Source: Coenobita brevimanus
Taxonomy: Eukaryota > Arthropoda > Malacostraca > Decapoda > Coenobitidae
Reading direction: 5' to 3'
NCBI GenBank assembly: GCA_032717465.1
Contig: CM064632.1
Location: forward strand, 27,724,314-27,788,313
Length of the DNA: 64,000 nt
The notes below the pieces were generated by a model that worked only from the letters and a program-made list of their open reading frames with translations, was not told where the DNA came from and did no database searches. Each line of letters begins with the position of its first letter. Position 1 is the first letter of the stretch. The translations under genes and the position numbers were made by a program. Shown one piece after another: positions 33,571 to 46,913 of this stretch.

Positions 33571-33643
<73 letters not shown>
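33571..33643. repeat. TA microsatellite, left flank of copy B
   Basis: A TA run immediately abutting the 5' LTR. A matching TA run follows the 3' LTR at 40308-40373, so the retrotransposon inserted into a TA microsatellite. Confidence 0.9.
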
Positions 33644-33647
<4 letters not shown>

Positions 33648-34391
33648 ACATAGCCTATGATTTCATCATCCTTTGTGTAATTTTAACGCACAGTATGCTG
33701 CATGTTTGATCACGAGCGTGTTCTGCCTCAGTCCCCCCTTCTACTGTTATAGTAGAGTAAGTCGTCCTTTCTGTTGTTCAGAGCAGGGTTGTCAAGTCTT
33801 TGTCCCCTCTGGCTTCATTTGTGGGTCCTTCTTACAAGTTGTATCAAGCTCTGCCAGCCTCTATATAATGAGCTCAGTCTCTGCATTATTGCCACTTAGA
33901 TCTGCTCCTCATTTTGTTCACATCTCTGTCCTCCCCTGTACAGTTATTATTGTGAGTGCTCAGGAAGTCTCCAACCATCTAGCAGCTGTGTGTAATTTGA
34001 GTATAACTGTTGTTGCATTTTTTCTTGTACTGTGTAGCGTAAGGTTAGTTCCTAGGCCTAGTAAGGTTTTTGAAATTTATGTAAGGTTCTTATTGTCAGC
34101 CATCATTAATAATATTTTGTATCTGTAATAATATATCTGGCATTCACTGAGTATTATCTGGAATCTCATTTTAACAGGGCTGACTTAGATAAATTTACTC
34201 ATGCTAATTTCGTGTTAATAGAGGCTATTGCAGTTAACGATATATTTAACCTGTTTTTTGCCATTACATTATCCTTATGAGTCCTGAATGTTTTGTTGTT
34301 AGTTTGAGCATTAAACTTTAACTTGTAATTTTACCTAACTCTTTGTTTTGAACCTGGAACTTTGCGGGACAGTTTTCTCTGTTCCGTAACA
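33644..34391 (+). repeat. 5' LTR of copy B
   Basis: 748 bp, from TGTTACATAG to CCGTAACA. It holds a TATATAA box at 33862-33868 and an ATTAAA polyadenylation-like signal at about 34310-34315. The candidate primer-binding site TTTGGCGACCTCATATCAGG follows within 5 bp of its end. Confidence 0.92.
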
Positions 34392-34472
34392 TAAATTTGG
34401 CGACCTCATATCAGGATATTCAGGATATTATCATAAAGATATTGCTTGATATTTTGTGACTGTGATTTATTC

Positions 34473-35672
34473 ATGATGTCTACTATTACTACGCTTGATG
34501 AAGCCAAAGATTTTTTGTCAAATGTGCAAACAGTGTGTGATGTAGAAAACAGAACAAAGAATGAACTTAAGCTTGTTGCTCAGCAATTGGGAATTGCAGT
34601 TCACTCTCATCATTCTAAAGATCAAATTGTTGGCATGATTAATGAAAGCTTGTTTAATGTAACTCCTCCAAATGAGCAAACGCAGATTGAAATAGCTAAG
34701 TTACAGCTAGCCCTGCAGGAGGCTCGTGTTAAGGAGGCTGAATTTCAAGCACGTGCTAAGGAGGCTGAGTCTCAGGCTAAGGAGGCGGAGTCTCAGGCTC
34801 GTATTCAGGAGGCACAGATACAGGCACAAATTGAACTTGCCAGGATTCAGGCAGACCATGAGTATCGCATGAAACAAGGTGGAACTGGATCATCTAGCTC
34901 TGATGATTTTGATGTGGCTAAAAATGTTAAACTTGTCCCTCCTTTTAATGAATATGATTTAACAAAGTATTCTCAGTTGTTTGAGAGGGTAGCTACAGGT
35001 TTTAATTGGCCCAAAAAGTATTGGCCAGTACTCTTTCAAACTGTTCTCACCGGTAAAGCTCAAGTAACTCATGCATCTTTGCCTCAGGATCAATCTGATA
35101 ATTATGATGTAGTTAAGAGCTTGATTCTTAAGGCCTATGAGCTTGTTCCTGAAGCCTATAGAGTAAAATTTAGGACAACTTACAAGCAAGATAAGCAATC
35201 CCATGTTGAGTATGCAAAAATCAAAGAAGATCTGTTAGAGCAGTGGTTAAATTCTAAGAATGTGGATTCTGATTTTGGTAAATTTAAGCAGATGATTTTG
35301 CTGGAGGACTACAAGAGGTGTATTTATAAAGATGTAAGCCTTTATCTTGATGAGAGAAGAATAGATAATTTGTCTGATGCTGCAGTTTTAGCTGATGAGT
35401 ATGTTCTCACTCACAAGAGATATTGTAGAGAAAGAAGGAAAGCTGAGAGTAAGTACGTTGCTTCTACTCAGAGTACAGGTAACAAGAAAGAGAATAAAGA
35501 TGATGTTTCTCAGGAAGTAAATACCAGCTTCACCTCTAGATTTCAGAAAAGTAAATGTACTTATTGTAGTAAGGTTGGTCATACTACGGAGAAATGTTTC
35601 AGGAGACAGCGCGATGTGAACAAAAAAGGAGTCTTTAAATATTCAATCAATTGGTCTAGTGTCCACTCTTGA
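34473..35672 (+). CDS. gag: Gag of copy B (SCAN-like capsid and CCHC nucleocapsid)
   Basis: Structural protein that would form the retrotransposon particle and bind its RNA. The start is the ATG at 34473 (a second ATG follows at once). Residues about 28-58 form a short SAP-like helical segment; 70-132 are Gln/Ala/Glu/Lys-rich and probably coiled coil; about 226-312 (AYRVKFR..., QWLNSK, QMILLEDYKRC, AAVLADEYVLTHK) resemble the SCAN-like capsid C-terminal domain described for Gmr1 elements; 362-375 is a zinc knuckle, C-X2-C-X4-H-X4-C. The frame ends at 35672 only because an A run at 35622-35627 has one extra A relative to copy A. Without it the frame would pass into pol. Capsid homology is judged by eye. 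Confidence 0.85.
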   Translation: MMSTITTLDEAKDFLSNVQTVCDVENRTKNELKLVAQQLGIAVHSHHSKDQIVGMINESLFNVTPPNEQTQIEIAKLQLALQEARVKEAEFQARAKEAESQAKEAESQARIQEAQIQAQIELARIQADHEYRMKQGGTGSSSSDDFDVAKNVKLVPPFNEYDLTKYSQLFERVATGFNWPKKYWPVLFQTVLTGKAQVTHASLPQDQSDNYDVVKSLILKAYELVPEAYRVKFRTTYKQDKQSHVEYAKIKEDLLEQWLNSKNVDSDFGKFKQMILLEDYKRCIYKDVSLYLDERRIDNLSDAAVLADEYVLTHKRYCRERRKAESKYVASTQSTGNKKENKDDVSQEVNTSFTSRFQKSKCTYCSKVGHTTEKCFRRQRDVNKKGVFKYSINWSSVHS

Positions 35673-38600
35673 GAGTTCCCAGAATTCTTTAACTGAGTTA
35701 ACTGAACCTGCTTTGAGGGGTAACTTAAATTCTCATGATGGAGCTCCTCTTTTGAGCAGTAACGTGGGTGACACTCTCAAGAGTTCATGTGCTAATTTCC
35801 TGTCTGATGGTTTTGTCAGTCCTCTGGACAGTATTGACAGGAAATCAGTTAAAATATATCGTGATACAGGTGCTTGCCAATCCCTTATGCTGACCAGTGT
35901 TCTAGGCTCTAATGTTAATTCCTCTGATGAAACTGTAATCTTACAAGGTGTAGGGAATAATTACTTCTCTGTCCCTCTGTGCAGAGTGAATTTAGAGTCT
36001 GGTTTTGTTAATGGTTCCGTTATGGTTGGGTTGGTTGAGACACTCCCAATGTCAGGTGTAACTTTCTTACTTGGAAATGATATTGGTGGTAGTCAAGTGT
36101 GTCCAGCTCCTCAGTTGTCTAGTGAGCCAGTGGCTGCGGCCCAGGATTGTGATGTCCCTGATGTGTTCCCTGCATGTGCTGTCACTAGGGCTAAGTCTAA
36201 AGTTACTGGTGACTTAGAGGATAATGATGATGATGATGTTATCCTAGCTGACACTTTTCTTGCTAATTTGGACCACTCACCAGATGAGGCAGTACCCCGT
36301 AGTGTTGATAATTTGTCTCGTCAAGAGTTGATTGAGTTGCAGGTTGCTAACCCTGAGTTGAAAGGTCTTGCTAACTCTGCTTGCAGTGAGGAAGAGTCAA
36401 CTGGTGCTTCTACTTGTTATTATATAAAGTCAGGAGTACGTATGAGGAAGTGGAGACCCCCAACAGCATCAGCCGACTGTGAATGGGAGGTTGTACATCA
36501 AGTTGTCATCCCTCGTGTTTGTAGGCAGGATATCATTAGAGTGGCTCATGATTCCAGTTTGGCAGGACACCTTGGAGTGAGGAAGACTGTGGCACGCATT
36601 TTGAAACACTTCTACTGGCCAGGTATCTTCAGGGATGTTTCCTGGTATTGTAAGTCTTGTCACACCTGTCAAGTTGTGGGGAAGTGTAATCAGACCGAAA
36701 AGGTTGCACCTCTAGTTCCCATTCCTCCTTTTGAGGCGCCATTCACCCGTGTGTTGGTGGATATTGTGGGCCCTCTTCCTAAGACTTCTTCAGGATTTTC
36801 TTATGTGTTGACCCTGATTGATATGGCTACTCGTTATCCTGAAGCCATTCTATCTATCTCTATCTATCTATTGCCAGACGCCTCAATCCCGTTTGGAGTG
36901 GCCACAAACAAATCGCCTCCAAGTCGCCCTGTCCCCCGCCATTTCACTCCCCTGCTCCCAACTCACACACCCCTCTCTCATATACCTCTCCACCCCATCT
37001 CTCCATCTCATCCTCGGCCTCCCCCTCCCTCTTTCCCCCTCCACCTCACTCACATACACTCTCTTCATCAGTCTTTGACCCTCCATCCTCTCCACATGGC
37101 CAAACCACCTCAGTGTGTTCCTCATAACGCTTCCTATCACATCCACATCAACACCACAACGCTCCTTTATATCCTCATTCGTCAGCCTGTCTCTCCATGT
37201 GACTCCACAGGCTCCTCTTAAATAACTCATTTCCACGGCTCTCACTCTTGACTTGTGTCCTTCCACTTACAAATATCTCAGCAAAGAACATGGTTAAGGA
37301 AATGCTAGGGTTCTTCAGAAAGTTTGGTCTGCCCAAGGAGGTACAGTCAGACCGGGGAAGTAATTTCATGTCAAACGTTTTCAAGCAGTCTCTGAAAGAG
37401 TTGGGCATCATCCAGATCACGTCTTCAGCTTACCATCCCCAGACCCATGGAGCGTTGGAGAGATATCATCAAACACTCAAATCGATGCTCAAGAAATACT
37501 GTTTGGAACATCAGAAAGACTGGGACAAAGGTCTTCCATTCGTTGTGTTTGCCGCAAGAGAATCCCCAAATGAATCACTGGGCTTCTCACCTTTTGAACT
37601 ACTGTTTGGCCATGAAGTAAGAGGACCCCTTAAGTTACTCAAGGAATGCTGGCTGTCGGAGGAAGATGACGTCAACTTGCTGGAGTATGTGATGAAGTTC
37701 AAAGAATGGCTGTCCACTGCTTTACAGCTGGCGAGAGAGAATTTAGGAGCTGCTCAGGAGAAGATGAAGACTTGGTATGATAAGAAGTCCAGGTTACGCC
37801 ACTTTCAGCCAGGAGATCAGGTTTTGATTCTGCTACCAGTTCATGGGCAACCTCTTCAAGCCAAGTTTAGTGGTCCTTATTTCGTGGAGAAGAAACTCAG
37901 TGATGTCAACTATGTCATCGCCACACCAGATCGTAGAAAGAACAAGCAACTTTGTCACATCAACATGATAAAGTTATATCACAGGCGGGACGAAAATAAC
38001 CCAGTCTGCACTGTAGCTGTTCCACCCGAGTCTGCAAGTTAAGCTCTCCCATGTAGTATGAGCCTGAGTGATAGTTTGGGGAAGAATCCTGATATCATGA
38101 ATGATCTCCAGAGTAAGCTTTCTCATCTACCTCCCGAGGAAAGGCAGGAGTTTTCGGCACTACTGCAGGAGTATCCGCAAGTGTTCCGTGCCACTCCAGG
38201 AAGAACTACTGTGTTGATGCATGATGTCGATGTTGGAGACGCAAAGCCAATTAAACTGCCTCCTTACCGTGTGAACCCAGTGAAAGTTCCTCTCATCGAG
38301 AAGGAGCTTGGCTACCTGTTGGACCACAAGATGATTGAGCCCTGTCAGAGCGAGTGGAGTTCTCCTGTCACTCTAGTCCCTAAGCCAGGTGGGACACAGT
38401 GGCTTTGCATTGACTACAGACGTGTTAATCAGATAACCAAAACAGACACTTACCCTCTCCCTCGTGTGGAAGAATGCATAGACAAGATCGGAAAGGCTAG
38501 GTACATAAGTAAGTTTGATTTGTTAAAGGGATACTGGCAAGTACCTATGACTGAACGTGCTAGGGAGATCTCATGTTTTGTAACACTAGGAATGACTTTT

Positions 38601-39497
38601 GCATGTTCTGTAATGCCATATGGTATCAAGAATGCACCAGCCACATTTCAGAAGCTCATGAATGTGTAACAGAGGGTTTGTCAGGGTGTGTTGTTTATAT
38701 TGATGATGTATTAATCTTCAGTGACAACTGGAAAGATCACCTATGCCATGTCAGTAAATTTCTTGAGCGTTTGGTTCATGCTAATCTTGTAGCTAATTTA
38801 TCAAAGTGTGAGTTTGGTCAAGCTAAAGTTCAGTACCTTGGGTATGTAATTGGTGATGGACATGTTGCACCACCAGGAGCTAAGGTTCAGGTTATAAGTG
38901 ATCTTCCCAGACCTAAAAGTAGGAAAGAGCTACAAAGATTTTTGGGAATGGTAGGTTATTACAGGAGATTTGTTCTTAACTTTTCAATTCTTGTATCACC
39001 ACTTACAGACCTACTGAAAAAGGGAGTTAAATTTGTCTGGACCGATAACTGTGAATCCTCTTTCAGCAAACTTAAAGCTATCCTATTAAGTCAGCCAGTG
39101 CTCGCTACTCCAAATTTTGCTAAGCCTTTTAAGATGTCTGTTGATGCAAGTGATAGGAGCTGGGGCTGTTTTGCTGCAAGAGGATGATCAGGGTATTGAA
39201 CACCCTGTATCTTATTACGGTAAGAAGTTCACTCCACCTCAAAAGAACTACTCAACTATTGAGAAAGAGCTTTTGGCCTTGATTTTGGGTTTACAGCATT
39301 TTTCATTTTATTTGTGTTCTGGTTTTGACCCCATAGTCATTTATACCGATCATAACCCACTGAAATTCCTTAGTAAGTTTAAAGATAAAAATCAGAGATT
39401 GACAAGATGGAGTCTACTTCTTCAGGAGTATTCATTAGACATACAACATGTCAAGGGGAAAGAAAATGTTATTGCAGATTGCTTATCTAGACTTTAG
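35628..39497 (+). pseudogene. pol: Disrupted pol of copy B
   Basis: Same content and order as copy A pol: protease (DTGA), integrase zinc finger (with the CHTC cysteine retained), integrase core, RT and RNase H. Lesions: it is out of frame with gag after the A run at 35622-35627; LINE sequence at 36851-37261 splits the integrase core between the first and second catalytic Asp; a TAA at 38040-38042 lies between integrase and RT; a 1-bp loss near 38665 falls in RT just before the YIDD region; and a 2-bp loss near 39155 falls in RNase H. Four open pieces remain (35659-37221 including LINE, 37248-38042, 38058-38669, 38573-39187) plus the tail 39117-39497. It cannot make functional Pol. Confidence 0.9.
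36851..37261 (-). mobile_element. LINE family B insertion inside copy B pol
   Basis: About 410 bp of foreign sequence interrupts the integrase core after GAAGCCATTC; the retrotransposon resumes at CCACTTACAAATATC. The target site appears to duplicate about 3 bp (TTC). On the minus strand it encodes the LINE C-terminal segment (CGVTWRDRL, WFGHVERM, RGRPRMRW) and ends in GGCGTCTGGCAA plus a GATA-type tail. It is 5'-truncated. Because it lies within the retrotransposon, it is the younger insertion. Confidence 0.9.
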
Positions 39498-39558
39498 ACA
39501 GATTGTTTTAGAGTAATAAGAAATTTCCTTTGTAAATTTCTTCTTCTTTGTGGGGAGG

Positions 39559-40303
39559 TGTTACATAGCCTATGATTTCTTCATCCTTTGTTTAATTTTA
39601 ACGCACAGTATGCTGCATGTTTGATCACGAGCGTGTTCTGCCTCAGTCCCCCCTTCTACCGTTATAGTAGAGTAAGTCGTCCTTTCTGTTGTTCAGAGCA
39701 TGATTGTCAACTCTTTGTCTCCTCTGGCTTCATTTGCGCGTCCTTCTTAGAAGTTGTATCAAGCTCTGCCGGCCCCTATATAATGAGCTCAGTCTCTGCA
39801 TTATTGCCACCTAGATCTGCTCCTCATTTTGTTCACATCTCTGTCCTCCCCTGTACAGTTATTATTGTGAGTGCTCAGGAAGTCTCCAACCATCTAGCAG
39901 CTGTGTGTAATTTGAGTATAACTGTTGTTGCATTTTTTCTTGTACTGTGTAGCGTAAGGTTAGTTCTTAGGCCTAGTAACGTTTTTTGTAATTCATGTAA
40001 GGTTCTTATTGTCAGCCATCATTAATAATATTTTGTATCTGTAATAATATATCTGGCATTCACTGAGTATTATCTGGTATCTCATTTTAACAGGGCTGAC
40101 TTAGATAAATTTACTCATGCTAATTTCGTGTTAATAGAGGCTATTGCAGTTAACCATATATTTAACCTGTTTTTTGCCATTACATTATCCTTATGAGTCC
40201 TGAATGTTTTGTTGTTAGTTTGAGCATTAAACTTTAACTTGTAATTTTACCTAACTCTTTGGTTTGAACCTGGAACTTTGCGGGACAGTTTTCTCTGTTC
40301 CGT

Positions 40304-40307
<4 letters not shown>
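39559..40307 (+). repeat. 3' LTR of copy B
   Basis: 749 bp, with TGTTACATAG and CCGTAACA ends. It is preceded by the purine-rich GTGGGGAGG (39550-39558), the likely polypurine tract for plus-strand priming. Only 61 bp lie between the RNase H stop and this LTR, so there is no room for an env gene. Confidence 0.92.
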
Positions 40308-40382
<75 letters not shown>

Positions 40383-40410
40383 TACACACACACACACAAA
40401 CACAGTATAT
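40308..40410. repeat. TA and CA microsatellite, right flank of copy B
   Basis: A TA run to about 40373, then interrupted ACAC/CATA repeats. It continues the TA tract split by the retrotransposon. Confidence 0.9.
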
Positions 40411-40415
40411 ATATA

Positions 40416-40809
40416 TCATCTCATCAGCCGTTTGAGTGTCCACTGCAGGACCGGCCTATTCCGACCGAAGTGGGGACGATACAGCCAATGTATCTCTACC
40501 AAGTGGCTTGGGCTGTCAGGTAGATATTGTATGTACGGTGAGAAGTGCTTGTAAGTGTAACTGTTGTGTTGGAATAGCTTTGGATGTGTGTGTAGTCCGT
40601 GAACCAAGTGTAATCGGCCTGCGCAAGCCGACTGGGTGCAAACATACTTTACAGTATGCGACAGTGGTTCAACCATAGCACCCCTTATGTCCGCCAATGC
40701 AGTATGTGGTCTGAAGGACGCTTCCAAAGTTTATTACCCTGGTGGGGCGCGAACCCTCGTCCTTCAGTGTACGAAAACGCACACTTTACCACTGTACCAC
40801 AGAGGCTCC
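40416..40809 (-). mobile_element. tRNA-headed SINE, family 2, minus copy
   Basis: On the minus strand it starts GGAGCCTCTGTGGTACAGTGG (A-box-like) and has GGGTTCGCGCCCC (B-box-like). It then continues GCATTGGCGGACATAAGGGG and a 3' end CTCAAACGGCTGATGAG. It is the inverted partner of the copy at 40992-41385. Confidence 0.8.
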
Positions 40810-41385
<576 letters not shown>

Positions 41386-41386
41386 T

Positions 41387-41434
<48 letters not shown>

Positions 41435-43285
41435 ATTATAATGTCATGCGTCACAGTCATCCACGCTGGTATATTCCCAGTCAGTTGATTTTACTAGTAA
41501 ATCTTTCGGTCTTTTTATCTGCCAGTCTGACCTTCTGTCTGTCCGTCTGGCTTTCGGTCAGTATCAGCTGCCTGGCTGTCTGTTTATGTGACAACCGATA
41601 TTTTTTTGTCTGTCTCACTGCCCCATTGATGCGAATATTGCCTTCTGATTCTCGTATTTGGTTTCTGTTTTGCGGTCCTGGCAATATGTCTTTTCATATG
41701 CTAGCATTTGAACCCACCTTCCCATGTCATACTGGTGATATACCGGCAGCTGCTGACTGATACACACAAACATAGACTACAACATTTTGATTTTCACATG
41801 CAGGGCTCTCGCTAAACATTCCTTTCAGATTCATTGTTGCATGGAAAAAGGTTAACCGCTTCACCTTCATGACACTTTTAATTTGTTCATGCTACTACCT
41901 GATGATTTTATTAGGATTGAGAGAGAAATTTCGGACTTTCGTGGTTATATACAGGCTTCGTTAACTCCTTCACTACAGGACATCGCCCCAAACATGAGTA
42001 AACTTGCCTGGTTGCGGCAATATTAACTACAAAATACGCCATGGGATTGAAAGGGGTTAAGTTCTGTTATCACTTTGCCTGCAGTTAGGAAGTGGGATTC
42101 AGTAATGGCCGCCCTTTGTGCTGAGGCTCGTATGTTGCAATCAAGGACGGGAAGGTGGTGACAAGTTTTCAGAGTTTGAGGTGAGCATTTGTGGATGGTT
42201 CATGATTATTGTATTTTATTACCCAGCATCCCACATAACAGAGTGCAGTCAGTAGTGATAAAGAGGCCAGGCTTGTTCAGTCTTCGTGTCTTGGTCTAAA
42301 AATTGTCGACATATACAAGGGGCTTGAGATCCCCTTGGCGATCGCAGGCTTAATGATACCTCCTCGCAGACTGATAATGATGCAGAGAGAGAAGATAATA
42401 GAGAGTTGTTTGTACAGAGGCACTAACACTCGGGCACCTATGACTCACTCTCAGTTGAGTAAAATCGTCTGGTGTTTGCTTGAATAGGCTACTCGTTATC
42501 TTAACCATGAGCTAATTGTGACAGTATTAACACCCTCAGTCTGGTATAGGCAAAGAGCTAAATAAAGTTTCCTGGCGTTAGCCGGTATATTATACAGGAG
42601 ACATGACTATAAAAAAGTTATTACGTAAGCAAAATTACTACTGACGCCAGAACGTAGGACTTACGCAAATAGTCACACATACATCAAAAAATAATATACA
42701 AAACATGCATGAGAATGACAACAGAGTACAGGCCTTCACTAAAATATGCAAATGATTGTACAAAAGTATGCATACAAACATGCATGCTGTTATAAATACG
42801 TAATATATATACAGTATTGCATAGAAAATAACATTCACACGTAAACTGTGCTTAAGGGCATGGTGTATATAAATAGAAACAGATCATACATGTGAATATA
42901 TACATGCACGTAAATAAAAACAGCAGTATATATAAAATTTGCACACGAATATAAATGAAGTATACCGGTACATAGGGACATGCAAGTGTGTAGGAGCAGA
43001 AATTTACATACAAATATTCAGACACTCAGAGCTCGAAACAGCCGCCACGAAGCATTCCAAGTCAATGAAGCATGGAAAAAGCACTTGACAGCCGGAATAT
43101 GGAGGTCCCGCCCCACGCCTCCTTAGTGGAATGGTACCGGTACGGGCTTTTGGCAGGGTGGGTTTGTGGCAGTGGTGGGCGTGGAGTTATAGTTACGGTG
43201 GTGGTAGTGGCTGCGGTAAGGTATAACTATAGTGGTGGTATTAGTGATGGTGGTAATGATACTGGTGTACTGTTTTTACTCTATC
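41386..43285. other. Non-coding interval
   Basis: A TATC/GT microsatellite to about 41435, then unclassified sequence. The motif TCAGTTGAGTAAAATCGTCTGG near 42450 recurs in related form at about 18435, 45713 and 54710 and marks old dispersed repeats. No gene is seen. Confidence 0.55.
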
Positions 43286-43290
43286 ATGGT

Positions 43291-43452
43291 GCAGCTTTTC
43301 GTCCTTTTGTGACATTCTTGTAGCCCAGTGGCAAAAAAAAGACAATGTTGCAACTCATCTTATCCATAGTACCTCTTTGTGACTATTGTAATATCCCGAG
43401 CGTTAATCTGTGCTCAGCATTCAAGATGATGAGATGCCAATTTTAGGTGCGA
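43291..43452 (-). repeat. MITE-like dispersed repeat family 1, partial copy
   Basis: In reverse complement this shares the AATTGGCATCTC, TTGAATGCTGAG, GATTAACGCTCGG and GGACGAAAAGC blocks with the other copies. The terminal inverted repeats are decayed. Confidence 0.5.
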
Positions 43453-43689
43453 GTTGTTGTTGATCAACCCCGGTCTGCCTGGCCCAGTAAACCCATCAAC
43501 AGCAGGCAAGCAACTGTCCCTGCAGGGCCGTCTCGTGCAGTGAACCAATGTTCCCTTGTGGCTGGAAGTGCCCAGTTGTTGCGAGGCGGGGGGGAAAAGT
43601 GCTGAGATTTGGTTCCTTTTGGTTCCTGGATGGACGCCGCATTAGCGTCTCTCCACCCAGTTTACAGGGGCACCATAGTAGGATCCTTA

Positions 43690-45040
43690 CCATCCTTTTA
43701 TTAGGTTAACCTAAATGTTTACCACTCAGCTTGGCACAGTGTAGAGCCACCCGAAGTGGAAAGGAGAGTAATAAGAAGTGACAAAGAAAACCCGAAGTAG
43801 GAAGAGAGGACGACAGACACAGGGATACAGTGATAAAGATGAAGGAAGAAGTAAGCAGCATTACATCAAGTGAGTGGATGACGGTCGCCACCGCCGTAAA
43901 AACAGTATAGTAACAGTGATTGAGGTAATTTGTGGTGTTAGTTGTGGTCGTGGGGTGTTGGTGGTAGTGGCTGTGGTGGATTTGTGGTGAATGTAGTGGT
44001 GGTTCTGGTTATGGCGGTGATGGTGATGGTTGTACGGTAGTTGTGATACAGGCAGTGATGATAATAATTGTGGTAGTAGTGGAGGTCGTGGTTTTGGGGG
44101 TAGTGGTCGCGTTGTTGGTTACTTTGGTTATCGTGATGATAGTGTTTGTGGTGGTGTCTTTTTAGGGGGCGGGGGGAAGCGGATTTATGTGATGGATTTA
44201 TGGTACTGTTTTTGGTTGGTGAGTGGTGATAAAATCGTGGTAGTGGAGGGCGTGCTGATGGTAGCTGTGATGGTAGATGATAGTAGTGAAACCTGTCGAT
44301 CAAAACTATCTACTTCTCATTCCTTCAACCCTTACACCTCGAATTTCTGTTTGTTAATTATAATAATTACTTTTCTTTATTCCAGCTCTTTCCCTAAAAA
44401 TGATACAGCACACCCGCATGCTTCACCTGACAACAGTACCTGAACTTTGTCTTCAATTTATCCACCACTTATTCCTTCATCATCTTATCATTAAATTCAA
44501 CTCATCCACCCCACTAAGAGCTCTTTCCTTCAGCAGTCAATCAGTATCCATGAACTCATCCGCCTTACATGACAAGCAGCTTCATTTTTCGTCAGCTTAG
44601 CCACTTTACACTCCTGCCTCACATCTGTCGTTAGCCATTCCTTACCTGAGTTCAACTTACCACATCTGTCTCACCCACGTCCACCTTACACACCTGCCTC
44701 ACCCACGTTCATCATACACACCTGCTCGTACCTCACCCACGTCCACCTCACACCGGTCTCACACATCTGCCTCACATATCTGTCCCATCCCCTCACACAC
44801 CTGCTTCTCCCACTTTACAAAGCTGCTTTGCCTATCACACGCACCTGCGTCACCCACCACACACACCTGCGTCACCCACCACACACACCTGCCTCTTCCA
44901 CTACACACCCCAGTCTCACCCACATCACTTCAACGCTCCCTCCTCACACACCTCTCACTTACCTCACACATCTGCCTTATCTAACTGCCTCACCTCTCCG
45001 TCAACCCATCCATCTCATCCACCCACACCTGCCTGCACCT
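43690..45040. other. Low-complexity interval: GGT-rich tract and CACACCTGCCTCACCC repeats
   Basis: 43690-43905 is a partial family-3 repeat. 43930-44285 is an irregular GTGGTGGTGAT tract. 44640-45040 holds many imperfect copies of a roughly 24-bp CACCTGCCTCACCCACGTCC-like unit. Reading frames in these tracts are compositional artefacts. Confidence 0.65.
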
Positions 45041-45449
45041 TCCGTCAGCCACAGCTCAGAGATTAATAGGACCATCAGGCCACATCTTATCAGCCAGTGA
45101 TGAATTAGTGTCCCCCTGGTGGTGTCGGCGGCCCAAGTGATGAACGACTCTCCCATTAACTCCACAAAAACCATTGATGAAATATGCTGCCCACTCAGCT
45201 TTAAGTGTATCTCATCAAAGCATCAATCCCTTCGTTAAGTTATTGTACTTTAGGTTATTCATGCTTTCTCCAGACGATTTTACGACCGGTCTCCTTAGAT
45301 ATTATCGTTTTTACTGGCGGGGAGTGTGAAGGATATTGGCAGCTCCCTGTACTGAGCTGAATTAAATCACCAGGACGTTGGAAGATTGAAGTATATCGTA
45401 TATCATTATAGGAAAATGGTTAATCCAGTGGTGAAGATTCTCTCGATTA

Positions 45450-46316
<867 letters not shown>

Positions 46317-46913
46317 GTAATTGTTTGGTCTCAAATACATGCAGCAACATGAAACACAACAAAACACTATTCTTTCCTTGGCCATCCTACAAAAGAAATA
46401 TACAGAATGTCCTAGTATGACGATATAAAAGTGCCGTGAATTGTTCAGGTGGAAGAAATATGCTGACCTTTGGATAAACACTAGCGGGCTGTGACTCGCG
46501 GACTCTGTCCGCACCGGGCTGAGTCTGTTGGGGACGACTTTGATGTCCAGACTGACAAGATGGTCGGTGAGTAGGTAGTCGGCAGCGCTTGAATGCAGTA
46601 TGACAATGGCAAGCACAGTTCGTACGAGAAAAATAGCACACAACAATTGCCAGACTAGTGAAAAAGAAATCAAGAGTTAAAAAACCGGGCAGTATCTGGT
46701 GATTTCTCTCAACAACGGGCACGGACTGCCAGCTGGTTTGCCCGTCATACTTGCCACAAATTGTTCACATGGAAGAATTATCCTGACTTGAATAAACTTT
46801 AGTCTATCTCGCTATCTATCGACAAATCTTTAGTCTGTCTGGCGAGTTATCTGTCAACCAATCATTTGTTACTCGCCTAAGGAGAGTGAGGGGCCCGGCG
46901 CTAAGCTGCTCTG

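Larger units (their letters stand above)
33644..40307 (+). mobile_element. Gmr1-like Ty3/gypsy LTR retrotransposon, copy B (6664 bp)
   Basis: A complete element on the plus strand: 5' LTR 33644-34391, gag, pol, 3' LTR 39559-40307. The flanking TA repeat is compatible with a 4-bp ATAT duplication but cannot define it uniquely. The LTRs differ at about twenty positions by eye, so this copy is older than copy A. Gag is open. Pol is broken by a frameshift, an insertion of about 410 bp of LINE family B, a nonsense codon and two further frameshifts. Confidence 0.93.

Noticed and set aside
39498..39558. Possible env gene after RNase H
   Set aside because: Only 61 bp separate the RNase H stop from the 3' LTR in copy B, and a similar distance in copy A.
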